Assembly (NCBI RefSeq): GCF_020379485.1
Contig: NC_063447.1
Location: forward strand, 57,587,452-57,651,451
From: Brassica napus
Lineage: Eukaryota > Streptophyta > Magnoliopsida > Brassicales > Brassicaceae
Direction of reading: 5' to 3'
Length of the DNA: 64,000 bases
Both the position numbers and the translations under genes were made by a program. How positions within the stretch are numbered: position 1 is the stretch's first letter; each line of letters opens with the position of its first letter. The notes under the pieces are model-generated. The model saw nothing but the letters and a program-made list of their open reading frames with translations. It ran no database searches and was not told the origin of the DNA. Shown here piece by piece: positions 1-11,700 of the stretch.

Positions 1-52
1 AGCTAAGAAAAACAATTAAATGAAAATCCTTTTGAATCATACCTTTTTTAAT

Positions 53-398
53 GGGAAATCGGCCAAAAAAACACTGAACTTTGCGGGAATTGCCAAAAGA
101 AACCTGGACATATGGGCTAGCCAATAAAATCCTGAACTTTTGTTGACTTTTCGGGTTTATTAAGAAACTTACGATTGACTGACCAGATAAACACACCGTT
201 AACCGAGTTAACTGATAATTAAGCGGACGTTAATTTTGGGTGTTAAAGTATACGACGTCGTTTCATCACTTTGTCTGATTAAAGACAAACGACGTCGTTT
301 ATATAGCTGTGTTATTAAAAATATGTGTTTCCTACGGCTCGAACTCGTGTACTCGGGTTTAATGGTAGGGGTTTTTGCCACTGAGCTAGTGGACTTTG
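53..398. repeat. Left terminal inverted repeat of the MULE
   Basis: This arm aligns by eye with the reverse complement of 3170-3514 over about 345 bp. The outer 50 bases are nearly identical and the inner part has diverged with small indels. It includes two acgacgtcgttt palindromes near 258 and 290, and a tRNA-like segment at its inner end. Confidence 0.88.
333..394 (-). other. tRNA-like (Pol III box A/box B) segment in the left MULE arm
   Basis: Read on the minus strand, this segment has TAGCTCAGTGG (388-378), matching a Pol III box A, and GAGTTCGAGCC (346-336), matching a box B, about 40 bases apart as in a tRNA. No complete cloverleaf can be drawn because the D-stem partner is missing, so this is tRNA-derived rather than a working tRNA gene. 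The same segment sits in the other arm. Confidence 0.6.
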
Positions 399-587
399 CA
401 ATGGATATACGAACACAGTTTCTTTTATTCTCTTTGAATCCGAGTTAAATGAATCAAAAAGAGACGACGGTTTTCTCCTCCGATTGGTATAAACCCTAAA
501 TGGGCGAAATCATGAATCCAGTTCGCGATTCTCTTCGATCTCGTCCTTAAGAATCTCGATTCTCATCTCTCCTTCTTCGAGTATCGC

Positions 588-1140
588 ATGATGAGTTCGG
601 GTTGTGAGGATTCGTCTGTGAATACGATGGGAATTCGTGGTATCCCGGAGCAATGCGGTTGTGGTCGAAGAACTGGGATATACACATCAAAAACGAAGGT
701 CAATCCAGGAAGAACTTTCTTTAGATGCCCAACGTTTCAAAATGTAAGTGTTTAATTTGATTGTGTTTAAGATAAGAACATAAGATTCAATGGCTAGGTA
801 GTAAGTGAGAAATTGTTTGAATATAAAGATTGTGTTCATGATTTGTGTCTAGGATCACTTGTATAAATGGGTAGATGAAGCTGTCTACGAAGAGGTTCAA
901 GATGCATTGCCAAAAGTTGAATGCTTTGCATCAGATGTTATGAAAATTAAAATGGAGATCGAAAGCATGAAAACCGTGGAGGAAGACTTGAAAGAAGATG
1001 TCAGGAAGGCGAGCAATGAACTTAAGAAGCTGAATGTGATCATGAAAGTGGGTTTTTCGGTGGTTTGTTTAGGCGTTGTGATATGTCTTGTGTTGATCAT
1101 GTTTGACAAAGCAGATGGGTTGTCTATGAATAGCTACTAA
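588..1140 (+). CDS. GRF-type zinc-finger protein with C-terminal membrane segment, MULE cargo
   Basis: Two exons, 588-743 and 853-1140, joined in phase 0 across a 109-bp intron with gtaagt and ag borders, give about 147 residues. Exon 1 encodes the GRF zinc finger: CGCGRRTGIYTSK, then NPGRTFFRCP. Exon 2 gives an acidic and basic coiled-coil stretch followed by a hydrophobic helix (VGFSVVCLGVVICLVLIMF) near the C-terminus. Small GRF proteins with a tail anchor resemble the At4g04775-like group in Arabidopsis; that match is from memory. GRF fingers in other proteins bind single-stranded nucleic acid; the function here is unknown. Tandem ATGs at 588 and 591 leave the start slightly uncertain. 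The gene lies wholly between the MULE arms, so it moved with the element. Confidence 0.75.
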
Positions 1141-1475
1141 GAGACTGTTTATGTAAGGCTATGTTTATGTAAGAATCATGGTTCATGTAAGGCTATGTTT
1201 TAAGACAATGTTTCAGTAATGTTTATGTTTTACTTCTTGATTGTTTATAGAAGGACAAATGCACCATTGAACAGACCATCAAGATAAACAACATGATGAA
1301 AACACAAAGATAATAACCAAGACTATCTTCATTGAGAGTTTCAAATTAAAACAGCAGGAAAAGAAGAAAGAAAAAGGTAGTTCTTGTTCCAAAAGCATTC
1401 AGACAGAGACACCATCATAAACAACAGACAACGAAAGCATTCAGAAAGAGACCATCATAAACAACACACAAGCAT

Positions 1476-3037
1476 CTAAAACAACCATCTTCCCCACGAT
1501 GCTGTCTGTGATGCTTCAGCTTGTGAGGATTGACCTTCTGAAGATTGAGGAACTTCCCATGGTGATGCTTGAGCTTGTGAGGATTGATTTTGTGAGGTTT
1601 GAGCTTCTGAGGATTGAGCTTGTGACTCGCCAAAGTGTAGTCCCTGCAACATATAAATGAATTGTTAGACACATTACCGAGAGCTAAAAAACAATGAGAT
1701 AGAAACTAAGACCCTAACCTGATATTTCCTTGGTCTGCCTCTTGGTAATCCCAGATTTTATCAAAATGCTCCTCATGGGTCTTCCTCCTTTCTTTCATCA
1801 CCTTCGTCTTGGCCTTAATGCATGAGTTTTCTAAAACTTCCATCTTATACTCCCTCAATATCTCAGATTGTATCTCCTTTGCCGTGAGCTTAGGATTCAG
1901 CCTTAACCTCTCAGCAAATAGACTTGCAATTGCTGACCTCTTAAGTATCTTCGAATACCCTGTCCTCTCACACTTATGGTCATTGACGTATGTCTTTACC
2001 ATCAACTTCTGTTTCCTCCTATCATACGAACAGTAGACCATCCAGGGACAAGGAGCCTCATCATCTCTCATCTCAGCGGCACATTTTGCACCCATCTTCA
2101 AGCTACTGGATCTGTAGTACTTGATGTTGTATCTGGTTTTCAGGGTATACCTCAGACAAGCATGTTTGAAGTCCTCAGCATCTGAAAATGTCTTGCCTAG
2201 CTGAAGGAGCTCCTCTGGATCAGTGTCTTCTCTGTAAGCTTGCGCAGGTCTCATCTCCTCTTCATTCTCATCATCTGATGACAGAGGATCAGGGATTTTA
2301 TCATCATCCCATGCATCATCATCGCCTTCGTCTTCATCAACCTCACAGTCATCATTTTTTGCTTTATCACCAAAATAAAGACTCAAATCTGTACAACCAA
2401 CTTCCTCAATGCCAGCAATACCGTTCTCATCTTCCCTACCATCATCACCTATATCCCCAAATTCCTCAATCTGGAGAAATTCTTCTCTGTCATCACCATC
2501 ATCACCTAGACTCCTCTCCGAGTTTACCTTCTGCTTCTTCGATTGTCTAGGAGACACAGGCGACCCGCCAGATGAAGTTCCCCGCCTTGTCTTCTTCGCA
2601 ACTGTTGATGCCAACATCTCAGTCTCTGGCCATTCTTCTCTGTCATCACCAGAAGGAGCCACATTTACCTTCTGCTTCTTCGAAACTCTAGGAGACAGAG
2701 TTGAACCACGCCTCGTGGCCTTCACCGGAGATGACGCAGGCGACCCATATGAAGTTCCCCTCCTCGTGGTCTTCTCCGGAGATGACGCAGGCGACCCATA
2801 TGAAGTTCCCCGCCTAGTCTTCGACGCCTTCGACACCTCTGTAGATGCCAACATCGATATCCCTTCAACGCTTTTACGAATCCTCGATCTCTCCAGCGAT
2901 GGCAAACTCACAGAAGCATCGCGTTCTCCACCCTTCTTCGACTCTTGAACCGCTTCGTCACTCCCGTAATCGAAATTCCTCATCGCTCCGAAAATCATTA
3001 CCTCCTTTCCATTCCTTGTGAACTTCGTCTTTACCAT
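1476..3037 (-). pseudogene. MuDR-type transposase lacking its catalytic domain, frameshifted at the deletion junction
   Basis: The reading frame starts at ATG 3037 and runs 443 codons to 1706. It has an acidic, low-complexity N-terminal region with repeats of RRGTSYGSPASSP. The MuDR DNA-binding region follows (LLQLGKTFSDAEDFKHACLR, the C-x-W motif CPWMVYCSYD, then VNDHKCERTG) and a helical segment ending KIWDYQ. In intact family members the DDE transposase domain follows this point. Here the next bases, read one frame over, encode the far C-terminus GLPRGRPRKYQ. That frame splices at 1719/1718 (CAG|GTTAGG) across a 75-bp intron to exon 1643-1476, which encodes a Q/S/A-rich tail ending WGRWLF and a stop. 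The core was lost, with a frameshift, near 1741-1753. Confidence 0.85.
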
Positions 3038-3169
3038 CTCTACAAGAGAAATCCCCAAATCGATTTGAGAAATTAGGGTTACGTTCAAACACGGGTTTCA
3101 TTTTGTTTGATTGCAATCAAACACATCTTTTGATCAATAAAAATAAACATGTGTGATAACCTTCCGAAA

Positions 3170-3514
3170 AGTCCACTAGCTCAGTGGCAATACCCCCTTA
3201 CGACCACGAGTGCACGGGTTCGAGTCCAGGCAGCAACAACAATTTTAATTAAGCAAAACGACGTCGTCTTGAGATTTTGTGTTTAACAAAACAACTGAAT
3301 GAAACGACGTAGTTTCACTAAACGGCAATAATTAACGGTGAGTTAACACTGTCTTAACTGTCGGTTAACGGTGTGTTAATTTGGTTAGTCAACCGTAAGT
3401 TTGTGAATTAACTAAAAACGTCAACAAAAAATCGGGGTTTTATTGGTCAGGTTCGAGTACAGGTTTCTTTTGGCAATTCCCGCAAAGTTCAGTGTTTTTT
3501 TGGCCGATTTCTCC
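3170..3514. repeat. Right terminal inverted repeat of the MULE
   Basis: This is the reverse complement of the left arm: ggcaattcccgcaaagttc and ggccgatttctcc mirror the left end. The outer 50 bases are almost unchanged between arms; the inner part has drifted. Confidence 0.88.
3171..3230 (+). other. tRNA-like (Pol III box A/box B) segment in the right MULE arm
   Basis: TAGCTCAGTGG at 3177-3187 (box A) and GGTTCGAGTCC at 3217-3227 (perfect box B) are spaced about 40 bases apart. It points outward toward the element end, as does the left copy. The stems needed for a cloverleaf are absent, so a working tRNA is unlikely, but an active Pol III promoter is possible. Confidence 0.6.
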
Positions 3515-3523
3515 TTTTTTAAT

Positions 3524-5028
3524 ACGAGAACAACCCAAAATATTCAAAACTGGTACGAAGCTCCTGGTTATGTTTGGAAGAGACAGAGGACAAGACACAT
3601 GGAGGACCGTAGGTTATTTATAAGTGGAAGCATAATATAGAATATGACGGCGTTTAGAACGTTATGACTCCGTGAGTTGACGGAGCACATTTTGAGCGAC
3701 GATGAGATTTGGTCAGCGAGGGCCCAAGGTGTTTGCCGATGACGGAGAATGAGAGAGGATCACACGTCTTACGTGTGCATGAAGTAGTTTACGTGGCCTT
3801 CTCTAATCGCCTGATGTTCGCTCAACCGGGCTGGGTTACCGGTCAGGAATCCCAATGTATTTGACAGGCCCATGTAACGGTCGCATCACATCGGAGGCCC
3901 GTGAATAATTAAGGCTTCTGAAGTTTTTTTTCGTGTCAACAATAACTAATCTAAGTTTATGGTAGACAGATGTCAAAAAAATAGTTTATGGTAGGCACCA
4001 ATATTCAGAATACCAAATCAATATTTTTTTCTCGATAAACCCTATCGATTGATCCGGTCCTGGAGGAACGTACTTAGTGATACCGAATAGACTAGCTACC
4101 ACACTGTTTGATCCGAGTTTGGAATACGTTCCGACCAATGCCAATACCCGATCATCTGTTACGATCCACCGTGTAAACCACTTGGGCCGAAGCCCAAGTC
4201 CAGATTGACCGAATGATGATAATTTATTTCCCAGTGAAAATCAACTAGTACTGATGTGGTACGTACCAAACTCCAAAAGGCAAATCAATATTGCATATAT
4301 AAACATATAACCTAGCAAAAGAAGACTTTGAAAGTACAATCCTATTCGTCATTAATTTTTTTGTGCCTTTGTTATATGTTAGATTGTAAAACTAGGAAAT
4401 TTTTTTACTTTGTCTAAATTCCTCTAGTATTTAACATTTACACCATTTTTACTAATTGAAAATAGTGAATTGCAAACACCATTTCTAAAATTTATAAAGT
4501 CTTCATGCATTTTATGGACCACATTAAAGCTTCACATACTGCATGTAAGGCTGAAAACTTCGTCTGATTTTCATAACTCCCTTCATCTGATTATCTGAGC
4601 CACCACTGTTATAGAACCACCCTTAACCTAAATAAATATCATTTTCTTTCCGCACTCAATCAATGTAGCTAGCATCTTCTTATATCTCTGAATTGAGAAT
4701 GTGGACATAGCTTTCTCCGTAAGCTTTGAATCTTTAATTTGAGCTTCTGGCTATACCGCTCTTATAGAACCACCCTTAACCTAAATAAATAAACCGCCAC
4801 GAAATAAACCGTTTATTGGAATAAAACAGATAAACTATATGAGAAAATGATTTTCTGTGTCCAAACCTATTGTTAAAACATGATTATACATTTGAGTTTC
4901 AGTTTTACAGTAGTAAAAGTCGTGAGAAAAGAAGTGAATAAACAAAACTATGTCTCCTTATTGTGACCGAAGAAACCGAGAATAGCTTCTGCTTCTTAAA
5001 GTTTCTCTTGCGAGTGGTCATAGTATCA
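3524..5028. other. Intergenic DNA between the MULE and the XEG113 3' end
   Basis: No coding region could be supported. The first 700 bases are GC-richer and the rest is AT-rich. A 21-base phrase (tagaaccacccttaacctaaa) occurs twice, near 4611 and 4765, so a short local duplication is present. The last 150 bases probably contain the 3' UTR and poly(A) signals of XEG113. Confidence 0.5.
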
Positions 5029-8000
5029 TCAAAGAGGAGGATGATCCTCTTCTGGTGTCTGTGGAGGAACCGGTTTCCAACCAGGTTTCTCGTCCCAATA
5101 CATGTCGTAATAAATATGTCCTGGAGTCTTGTTCTCCTCACAACACCATATCCCCACATATCTCATTACTCGTCTTCTGAATCTCTCTTCTCTCCCCTGA
5201 ACGCAGAACCATATATATATATATATAAAAGATCAAAACGTTCTATCAACATGTCCGAATGTTTCACGGTTCAACGATCTATACTCACTCACCTTGTCGG
5301 AGAACCCAGTGAAAGCATCTTCAACTGAAGAGAACTTGATCACTTTAACATCGTTGAAGGTAGAGAAAATCGCCTTGAACTGAAGTGTAGCCCCAAAAAC
5401 AAAGCAATGAGGCTAAGGTAGTCATGTTTTTTTTTTTTTTAAAACAAAGAGATCTTAGTTACCGTATCTTCATTGCTCCGCTTTGGGAACTTAAGAGCCC
5501 CAGAGGAGCTTGTGATATTCGATGCCTCGCATCCTTGACAAAGCTGAACATCAAGCCATGACTCTTTAACTTGTTTTGGTAATGATGGATTATCTAGGAA
5601 AGAATATTCTCTGATACCAATCCCAGGACCAAACTCTTCCTCAGGCATCTCCTTTAGCATGATATTAACCTGTAATTAAGATTCTTCAGGGTGTTATGAG
5701 GCACTTGCAGAGAAGGAACAAGAAAGTATATATTGACATCATTACCTCAAATACATGATCAAGAGGGCAGATGAAAGGTTGCCGTGTCATAGATCCCTCA
5801 AGAGTACCAGGATGTCCAAACCAAAGCCTATCTAACCTGCACCATATTGGTGGCATCACCTGGTAATACCATAGGTAAGAATCAATTGATATCACCAGGA
5901 AACACGCATATAAGCTGTGGACAAGACTCACCAGTGTACGGTTTAGTAGAGACGCAATAGCTAATGCTGATCTGATCTGTTTCATCTGCCAAAAGTGGAC
6001 AAAAGGTATAATTAGAAAGTGTCCAAGTTAGCATATAGCTTCCCCAGGGACAATTAGTAGATGCCTACTTGGTGGTTGGCGAGTGTAAAATGTGACTCAA
6101 TGGTATGATTCCCGTCTAGTAACATGCTCTTTGGAATAGACGGTTTGAACGAAATGAACCCTCCTGGTGCATCGTAATACTCTGGTGGGTCAAAGAAAAC
6201 CATCCCCTCACGAAGCCTATGGCGTTTTCCTTCAGTACCTGCGTATTGAAACGTTGTATGCAACGCATATGGTTCTAGCCTGAGCTGTTGATACATAGCC
6301 TACATTAAAACAGAAGTTAACTATTGAGAGTGATAGCCACAAAGGAAGAAGATAAGATAGAAACCAAACGCAAGAACAGAGAGGTTGTTACCTGAACAAA
6401 GTAAGTGTGACCACTGCAGAAGATGCTAGCAGGCAAGATCCCAACCTTGAGATTACCATCATAAGCGTAGAAGAGTCCACTGTCACCGTCCACTGATGGA
6501 CCTAGCTGTCTCCTAACGATCTCATTGAACCCGTTTTGATCCCAAACCTTGTCGTCAGCTATGAGAATGTCTTTCCATTCCTTAGCCAGCTTTTTGGCAG
6601 ACTCTGTTGGACGCCAATGGAAGATTCCTATGTTGTATGCCCCGCTAACTTTCAAAGTCCAAGAAAAAGAAGAATGAACAGTTACTAACTAGAAAAGAGA
6701 GCAATGCATGTCTCTATCTAGGACTCCCTCCGTTTCAAATTAGTCGCTTAATTTTTCGTTTATGATTTCAATGCATTTTTTTCTATTAATTTATCTCTTT
6801 GCTTAATTAAACGAAGATAAATAATAAATGTATAATTTTAATGGTCAAACAAGGACAAATTTGAACATTTAACTAGTTTCTTAACAACGACAACTAATTT
6901 GAAACGGAGGGAGTATTTACCTTGTTGCCATATATCCAAGCTGTCGTCTACCACCGTAGGCACAACTTGATCGCTTGATGTCAGAACATCAGCATCAGGG
7001 TACCGAGCCAAGTAAGGCAGAGGGTTCTGTCAACATAAGTAATCATCAGGATCAATGAAAGATAACAGGAGACACATAAGAGTATTAGTTAGTACCTTAA
7101 GCCAGACCACGTCAGTGTCACACATTAGAAGCTCGTAACCAAAAGGCAAGACAGAATCAATGAGAATCACTTTCTCTCTTCCCATTTTGTGAAACGTTGG
7201 GGAGCCCCAACCTACATCAACTGTGCTCATATGGCTCCCCATGTCGAAAACCGGAACTCCTTTCCAGTACAAAGCCTCTAGTAACTTTGTATCCATCGCA
7301 CCTATGAATCCCCCACATAACCATAAAGTTAGTAACTTGACAATAATAAAAACACATAGATAGATATTAGTAAGTGTAAGCTCACCAACTAGAATGTTGG
7401 AGAGATCTAAATCAGTCAAGTGTTTAACCCAAGTCAAGATGAAATCCATGAAAGCATAGTTCCCAAAGGTGACTATTATCACATTGTCCTTCACTCTTTC
7501 CCCAAACAGCTCTTTAGTTAGTTTAAAGGCTTCAAGCGGAGGCATCTTCTTGTCTTTAGGAGGAGACACCCAGATTTTACCCAATGATGATTTGCCTTGA
7601 GCTTCTTCCTCCGGAGGTGGCGGTGGCAGTGCAACTGGTAGTGACTGAGACGTTGCATTCTCTTGCGAAAGTTTATGAATACGGCCTGCAGCTACAAATA
7701 CATGGCATAATAAAAAAGAACTAAACTTTTAATCTCTACTGCTTAGTGAGATTGATGTATACTCAAAGCAAGATCATTTAGTCTGATACCATGAACCCTT
7801 GATTGAACTAAGACATAGCGTCGGAAAAATAAAAAAAAAAGACAAAAACTTTGCAGACATACTAAATGCAGATCCAAGTATATTGGTTTTAATCACTTGG
7901 CCGGACACAAAAGCTGTGATGTGAATCAACTAAAGTGATCGATTAAGGTCAACGGTGAGCTGGAACTAGAGTTTCGAACCTAAGCTTCAGATAATCCCAC

Positions 8001-8316
8001 CTAAAGTTCAGACATCAACTCGATTAGGGAATCAACACAGTAATCAAACTCATAACAACAAAAAAAAAGATCCAAACTTTGAAGCAGAGTAACCATTTGC
8101 CACCACAGTAAAATGCATAGAGGGGAGAGAGAGTGTGTTACTGGAGAGAGGAGGAGAAGAGAGCCAGGAGGTGGAGCCATTGGTGGGAGAGTAAACAGCG
8201 GAGAAGACATAGAAGGAGGAGACGAGAACGCCGATGATCACCGTAGCGTAGATCGTCACGAACAGAGGCTTCGAATTCGTCGCCTCTCGAAACCCATTTC
8301 GCCAACCCTCCACCAT
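5029..8316 (-). CDS. XEG113: Extensin beta-arabinofuranosyltransferase XEG113 (GT77)
   Basis: Eleven exons: 8316-8142, 7685-7386, 7301-7096, 7026-6921, 6648-6392, 6299-6069, 5985-5932, 5859-5746, 5669-5463, 5379-5293, 5196-5029. All introns are GT-AG and phases agree, giving 634 residues; Arabidopsis XEG113 is about 644. Residues 18-42 (LFVTIYATVIIGVLVSSFYV) form one signal anchor, expected for a Golgi type II enzyme. A proline-rich stem follows, then the glycosyltransferase domain with the DxD metal site CDTDVVW at residues 219-225. XEG113 adds the third arabinose to hydroxyproline-linked arabinan chains on extensins (known for Arabidopsis). Start chosen at the only ATG before the anchor. 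No frameshift or stop was found, so it is probably functional. A MITE sits in intron 4. Confidence 0.95.
6724..6913. mobile_element. Stowaway-like MITE in XEG113 intron 4
   Basis: The ends are ctccctccgtttcaaatt and its mirror aatttgaaacggagggag, 190 bp apart. This is the Stowaway (Tc1/mariner) terminal motif. The right flank is ta as expected; the left flank reads ga, so one target base has probably mutated. It carries no coding capacity and leaves the intron borders at 6920 and 6649 intact. Confidence 0.85.
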
Positions 8317-11300
8317 TTTTCAAATCTCTTCTTCTTATTATTCCTCAAATCTCCATTATTACAGAAAAGCTTTGTTCTTGTCGGAATTTCTTTTGTGGGG
8401 TTTTGTCTTCTTCTTCGATCGATGTGATCGTTAGGTAGTCTGGTCAACTTCTTTGAAATTTATTTGTTTATTATAAACTTTGAACATTGATTCCATTCCA
8501 GATACACAGTGGAGACGACGTGTATCAATTCAAAACAGCATCTTTTTATAGTTTGAAAAAAGATGGATCGGTGGTCTTGAATCGAAAGCTGAACCAATCT
8601 TTCGATCTTGAGGAAAATGCGTATATATTTACCAAATATAATTGAAAGCGTAAATAGGCGGTTTACCAACTCCAAAATGGATAATTATAAAGAAAATAGG
8701 GGTGATGAATACCAAAAAATGGGGTTTGTTATGTTTACTTTTATTTTTTTGGCAACATATTTATATGTTTACTATTTTGTATGATTTAGGGAAAAGAAAA
8801 ATGAAATACGCTAAAAAAAACAAATATCTTAATGCAATGTCCGAGCTCGTTAACTCTTTTTTTTTTTTATATAATCCGAAAAAGTAGATAGCTGTCATAT
8901 TTAAACTATTTTAATAAACTTCAAAATTTTCTAGTGATTTTTGTAACCGGTCAAGTGATACACTGTTCACGTGTTCGACTCTCCTTAGGTGGAACAATCT
9001 GTTAATGTCAAACAGAATTTGGTTAAACAAAAAAAAATCTTTAAAAAAAATGATCTTACTTGTAAGGAAATTGTCCCAACCTTACTTGAGATTATATAAT
9101 TGCTCTACTTTGACGACAAATACAGTAACTAAAATATCGTCCATACAAGAAGAAGCGAGCAATATGGCTTCAGAGTTGAGAGGATGGTCTGGCCGATGTG
9201 CTAGCATCTATTGCAGCTGACTTGCGGCCCATTTGCGTTATATTAGATTATTCATTATAGCACAAGTCCAACAATCTCTAATCCTGTTTATAACTTCCCT
9301 ATAACTGTGATTATGTATCAGGATCATGGCCATCCAACAAAGATTATCTTAAGGAATATAATTTACAATTTTGAGACAAATCTCATGATTATCGTAGAAT
9401 TTTGTCAGAGAGAGAGAGTCATCCCCCAAACAAAGCATTGATGGAATAGTGCATGTCAATATGAATAGCCTTGTATGTAATACCAAAGAGATTAGTTACT
9501 AGGAAAGGGTTATCTGTAGATTATAAAAAGGCTTCTAGAAGTTAGTTTGTTAAACTAGTTTTGATACACATGCAAGATGCGATGGTGGAATGCATTGTTG
9601 AAATAGAAAGATCTGGTAGGATCAAACACCTCCAGAATCAAAGCTCCCAAATGGAGAGACATAAAGCTCCAAACAAGCAGAAACTTTTTTTTTTTTTTTA
9701 ACAAGCAGAAACTTAAAAACACAAGCTGGAACTTCACAAATAAAACTGATAACACAGAACTAAATCCAGGAAATATAATAGAAACGGAACTAGAGAATAA
9801 GCTTGAGAAAATTACAATCCTCGCCCAAATTTACTAACGAATATAAAATTGATAAATCGTTTAAATCCATCTTCATTTCGCGGTCAATATTTCTTTATTT
9901 ATATATATCCTCTTCCACTGAAAAGCCGAAAACGCAGACCCCCACATGTCTTGCATATAATAAAGAACCAACGCACAAGTCCAAAAGCCTCAACTATCTT
10001 TTTACATATTACAAACAGCTCGAATATCAAAAGTAAAAAGTTTGTCATAATCTTATAAATTTTGATGAACTTTTAAATTGAAATATTATATATAATCTCA
10101 GTGTTAGTTAAACTATTATATAGTTCTCACCAACTTGTTAATAACCTAGTACAAGTTCCATTTATGTATCACATCATTACTAACCTTTTGCTAAATCCAA
10201 CTTAAAGAAAAAAGGTTACATACTTGCATCCATCGACCACCTCGATCCACGATAAGTTAATCTAAAATATCTTCTTCTTTTTTCCAACCATTATTATTTT
10301 TCAGTTCCATGCATTGAACAGAAGGTACCAGCCTTACCAGGTCCAACTAGTATACTAACAAGTTGATATTTTAGTTCATTTATGTTTGATCCACTGGTGC
10401 TCTTTTTCGTTTTAGTATATATTGATGGTTCATTCGCATTTCTGTATCATTTAAATATCTTGTATGTGCTTGTATTGTATAACAGTAATATTAATGTTTA
10501 TACGAGTAGCTACCAAACATATACACAAGAACTATATGTATACAGCTCAATTTTGTCGAGAATATTACCCTTTCTACTAAAACATGTTCTTAGCACTTTT
10601 TAAGAAAACTTATGTTAAACCTAAAATTCGACGAATAACACTAATAATTCCCACTGAATTTAAATAGAGAAACTAACTAGGCTATGCTGATATAAAACTA
10701 CGATTAACCTAGTTCAAGTGTTATCAAATATGAGAATATTTTTTACTCAAACGGAACCGTTGTATGTTGCAAGTTTCTAATAATCTAAAGATAATCTGAT
10801 GGATTTCTTCGTGAAGCATATTTGAAGGTAACATCAATAACTTGGGACAAATACAAATAAGTAGTTTTTTTTTTGTAAAAACAAATACAAATAAGTAGTT
10901 GAAAATTAAACGAATATCATAAGGATGCGTATATCCAGCCAGCAAACCTTATATTACTACACACACACACACATATATATATATGTTATAATGAAAAATT
11001 CATATTTTCATAACCATATTTTGTAGCTATCAGATTAAAATTCTTATAAAATAGAGAAAAAAATATTTAGCTGCTTGATAGCTAAAAATGCCATCAATTA
11101 TTAATTTCATTTTAAACGAGGAAAACTACATATCTTCTAAAAAGAATTTACATCTCAAGTCTCAACGTAGAACAACAACACCAAAATAATAAATACTATA
11201 AGCAATGGATGGCTTCATAGACTTATCTAAAGGATGAAGTATATATCAATTTTGACAAAGAAATTCTGAAATCATTTTCTTGTTTGATTCCCGTTCATGT

Positions 11301-11439
11301 CCTCTTCACAAGAAACTGGTATGCAACTTCTTCTCTTCTTCTTCTATTCTTTTACGTAACAAAAGCACACAAAATATTAAAAACAAACGCGAACTCTGAG
11401 CGACAAAGTGGTAAGTTTCTCCAAAACCAAATGGGTATT
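8317..11439. other. XEG113 5' region and AT-rich intergenic DNA
   Basis: The first 130 bases upstream of the XEG113 ATG are pyrimidine-rich on the coding strand and probably hold the 5' UTR. Farther out the DNA is AT-rich with no supported gene. Near 8950-9060 a box B-like cacgtgttcgactctcc is followed by two A-runs, a pattern seen in tRNA-derived SINEs; box A is degenerate, so this is only a suggestion. A (CA)n(TA)n microsatellite lies at 10959-10984. Confidence 0.45.
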
Positions 11440-11700
11440 TTAAGAAGCACCAGGAGGGCTCTTATGTCCGATACCTTGGCTAGGCCCTTGGTGAGTTGGT
11501 CTGAACGCATCTTGTTCTATGTTCTTGAAGCGGTTGATCTTGTGGTACCAGACAAAATCATCTTTAGGCGGCTCAGGTGGTGACCAGGAAACAACAGGGG
11601 CATGTCGAGCTGCCGTTGTGGTCTCAAAGTGTAGTTGTACGACCAGAAGAATTATAAGAGAACCAGACAAAATCGTGGTTGAACAGCCACGATTCACCAT
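11440..11700 (-). CDS. CEP4: CEP family signalling peptide precursor, CEP4-like
   Basis: A single-exon frame of 86 residues runs from ATG 11700 to TAA 11440. The first 30 residues are hydrophobic (ILSGSLIILLVVQLHF) and end in an Ala-rich cleavage region, typical of a signal peptide. Near the C-terminus is DAFRPTHQGPSQGIGH (residues 64-79), which fits the CEP motif FRPTxxGxSxGIGH, followed by seven residues. CEP peptides are cut out, proline-hydroxylated, and bind CEPR1/CEPR2 receptor kinases to report nitrogen status and restrain root growth (known from Arabidopsis). Its place between XEG113 and the aspartyl protease matches my recollection of At2g35612 (CEP4). The family call is firm; the orthology rests mainly on position. 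Confidence 0.88.
   Translation of the reverse strand: MVNRGCSTTILSGSLIILLVVQLHFETTTAARHAPVVSWSPPEPPKDDFVWYHKINRFKNIEQDAFRPTHQGPSQGIGHKSPPGAS

Larger units (their letters stand above)
53..3514. mobile_element. Internally deleted Mutator-like element (MULE) with 9-bp target duplication
   Basis: Direct evidence: ttttttaat occurs at 44-52 and again at 3515-3523, exactly outside two long inverted repeats that start gggaaatcggcc on the left and, read inward, ggagaaatcggcc on the right. A 9-bp duplication and long terminal inverted repeats are the hallmark of Mutator-like elements. The body carries a GRF zinc-finger gene on the plus strand (588-1140) and a MuDR-type transposase gene on the minus strand (1476-3037) that has lost its catalytic domain. 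The element therefore cannot move by itself, but it keeps ends that a related transposase could use. The perfect target duplication argues for a fairly recent insertion. Confidence 0.92.

Noticed and set aside
3171..3230. A functional tRNA gene
   Set aside because: Boxes A and B match, but the acceptor, D and anticodon stems do not pair, and the same sequence is part of a transposon arm.
3443..3640. Open frame of 65 codons on the plus strand
   Set aside because: It overlaps the MULE right arm and its target duplication, so it cannot be a native gene.
8001..8447. Several overlapping frames on both strands around XEG113 exon 1
   Set aside because: They are shadows of exon 1, its leader and intron 1; none has a domain or conserved splice sites.
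9163..9220. Frame beginning MASELRGWSGRCA as a short peptide gene
   Set aside because: It is very short, has no signal peptide or family motif, and lies beside a SINE-like sequence.
10321..10360. Helitron 3' end near ccaactagtat
   Set aside because: The stem before ctagt is only four base pairs and the following base is A, not T.
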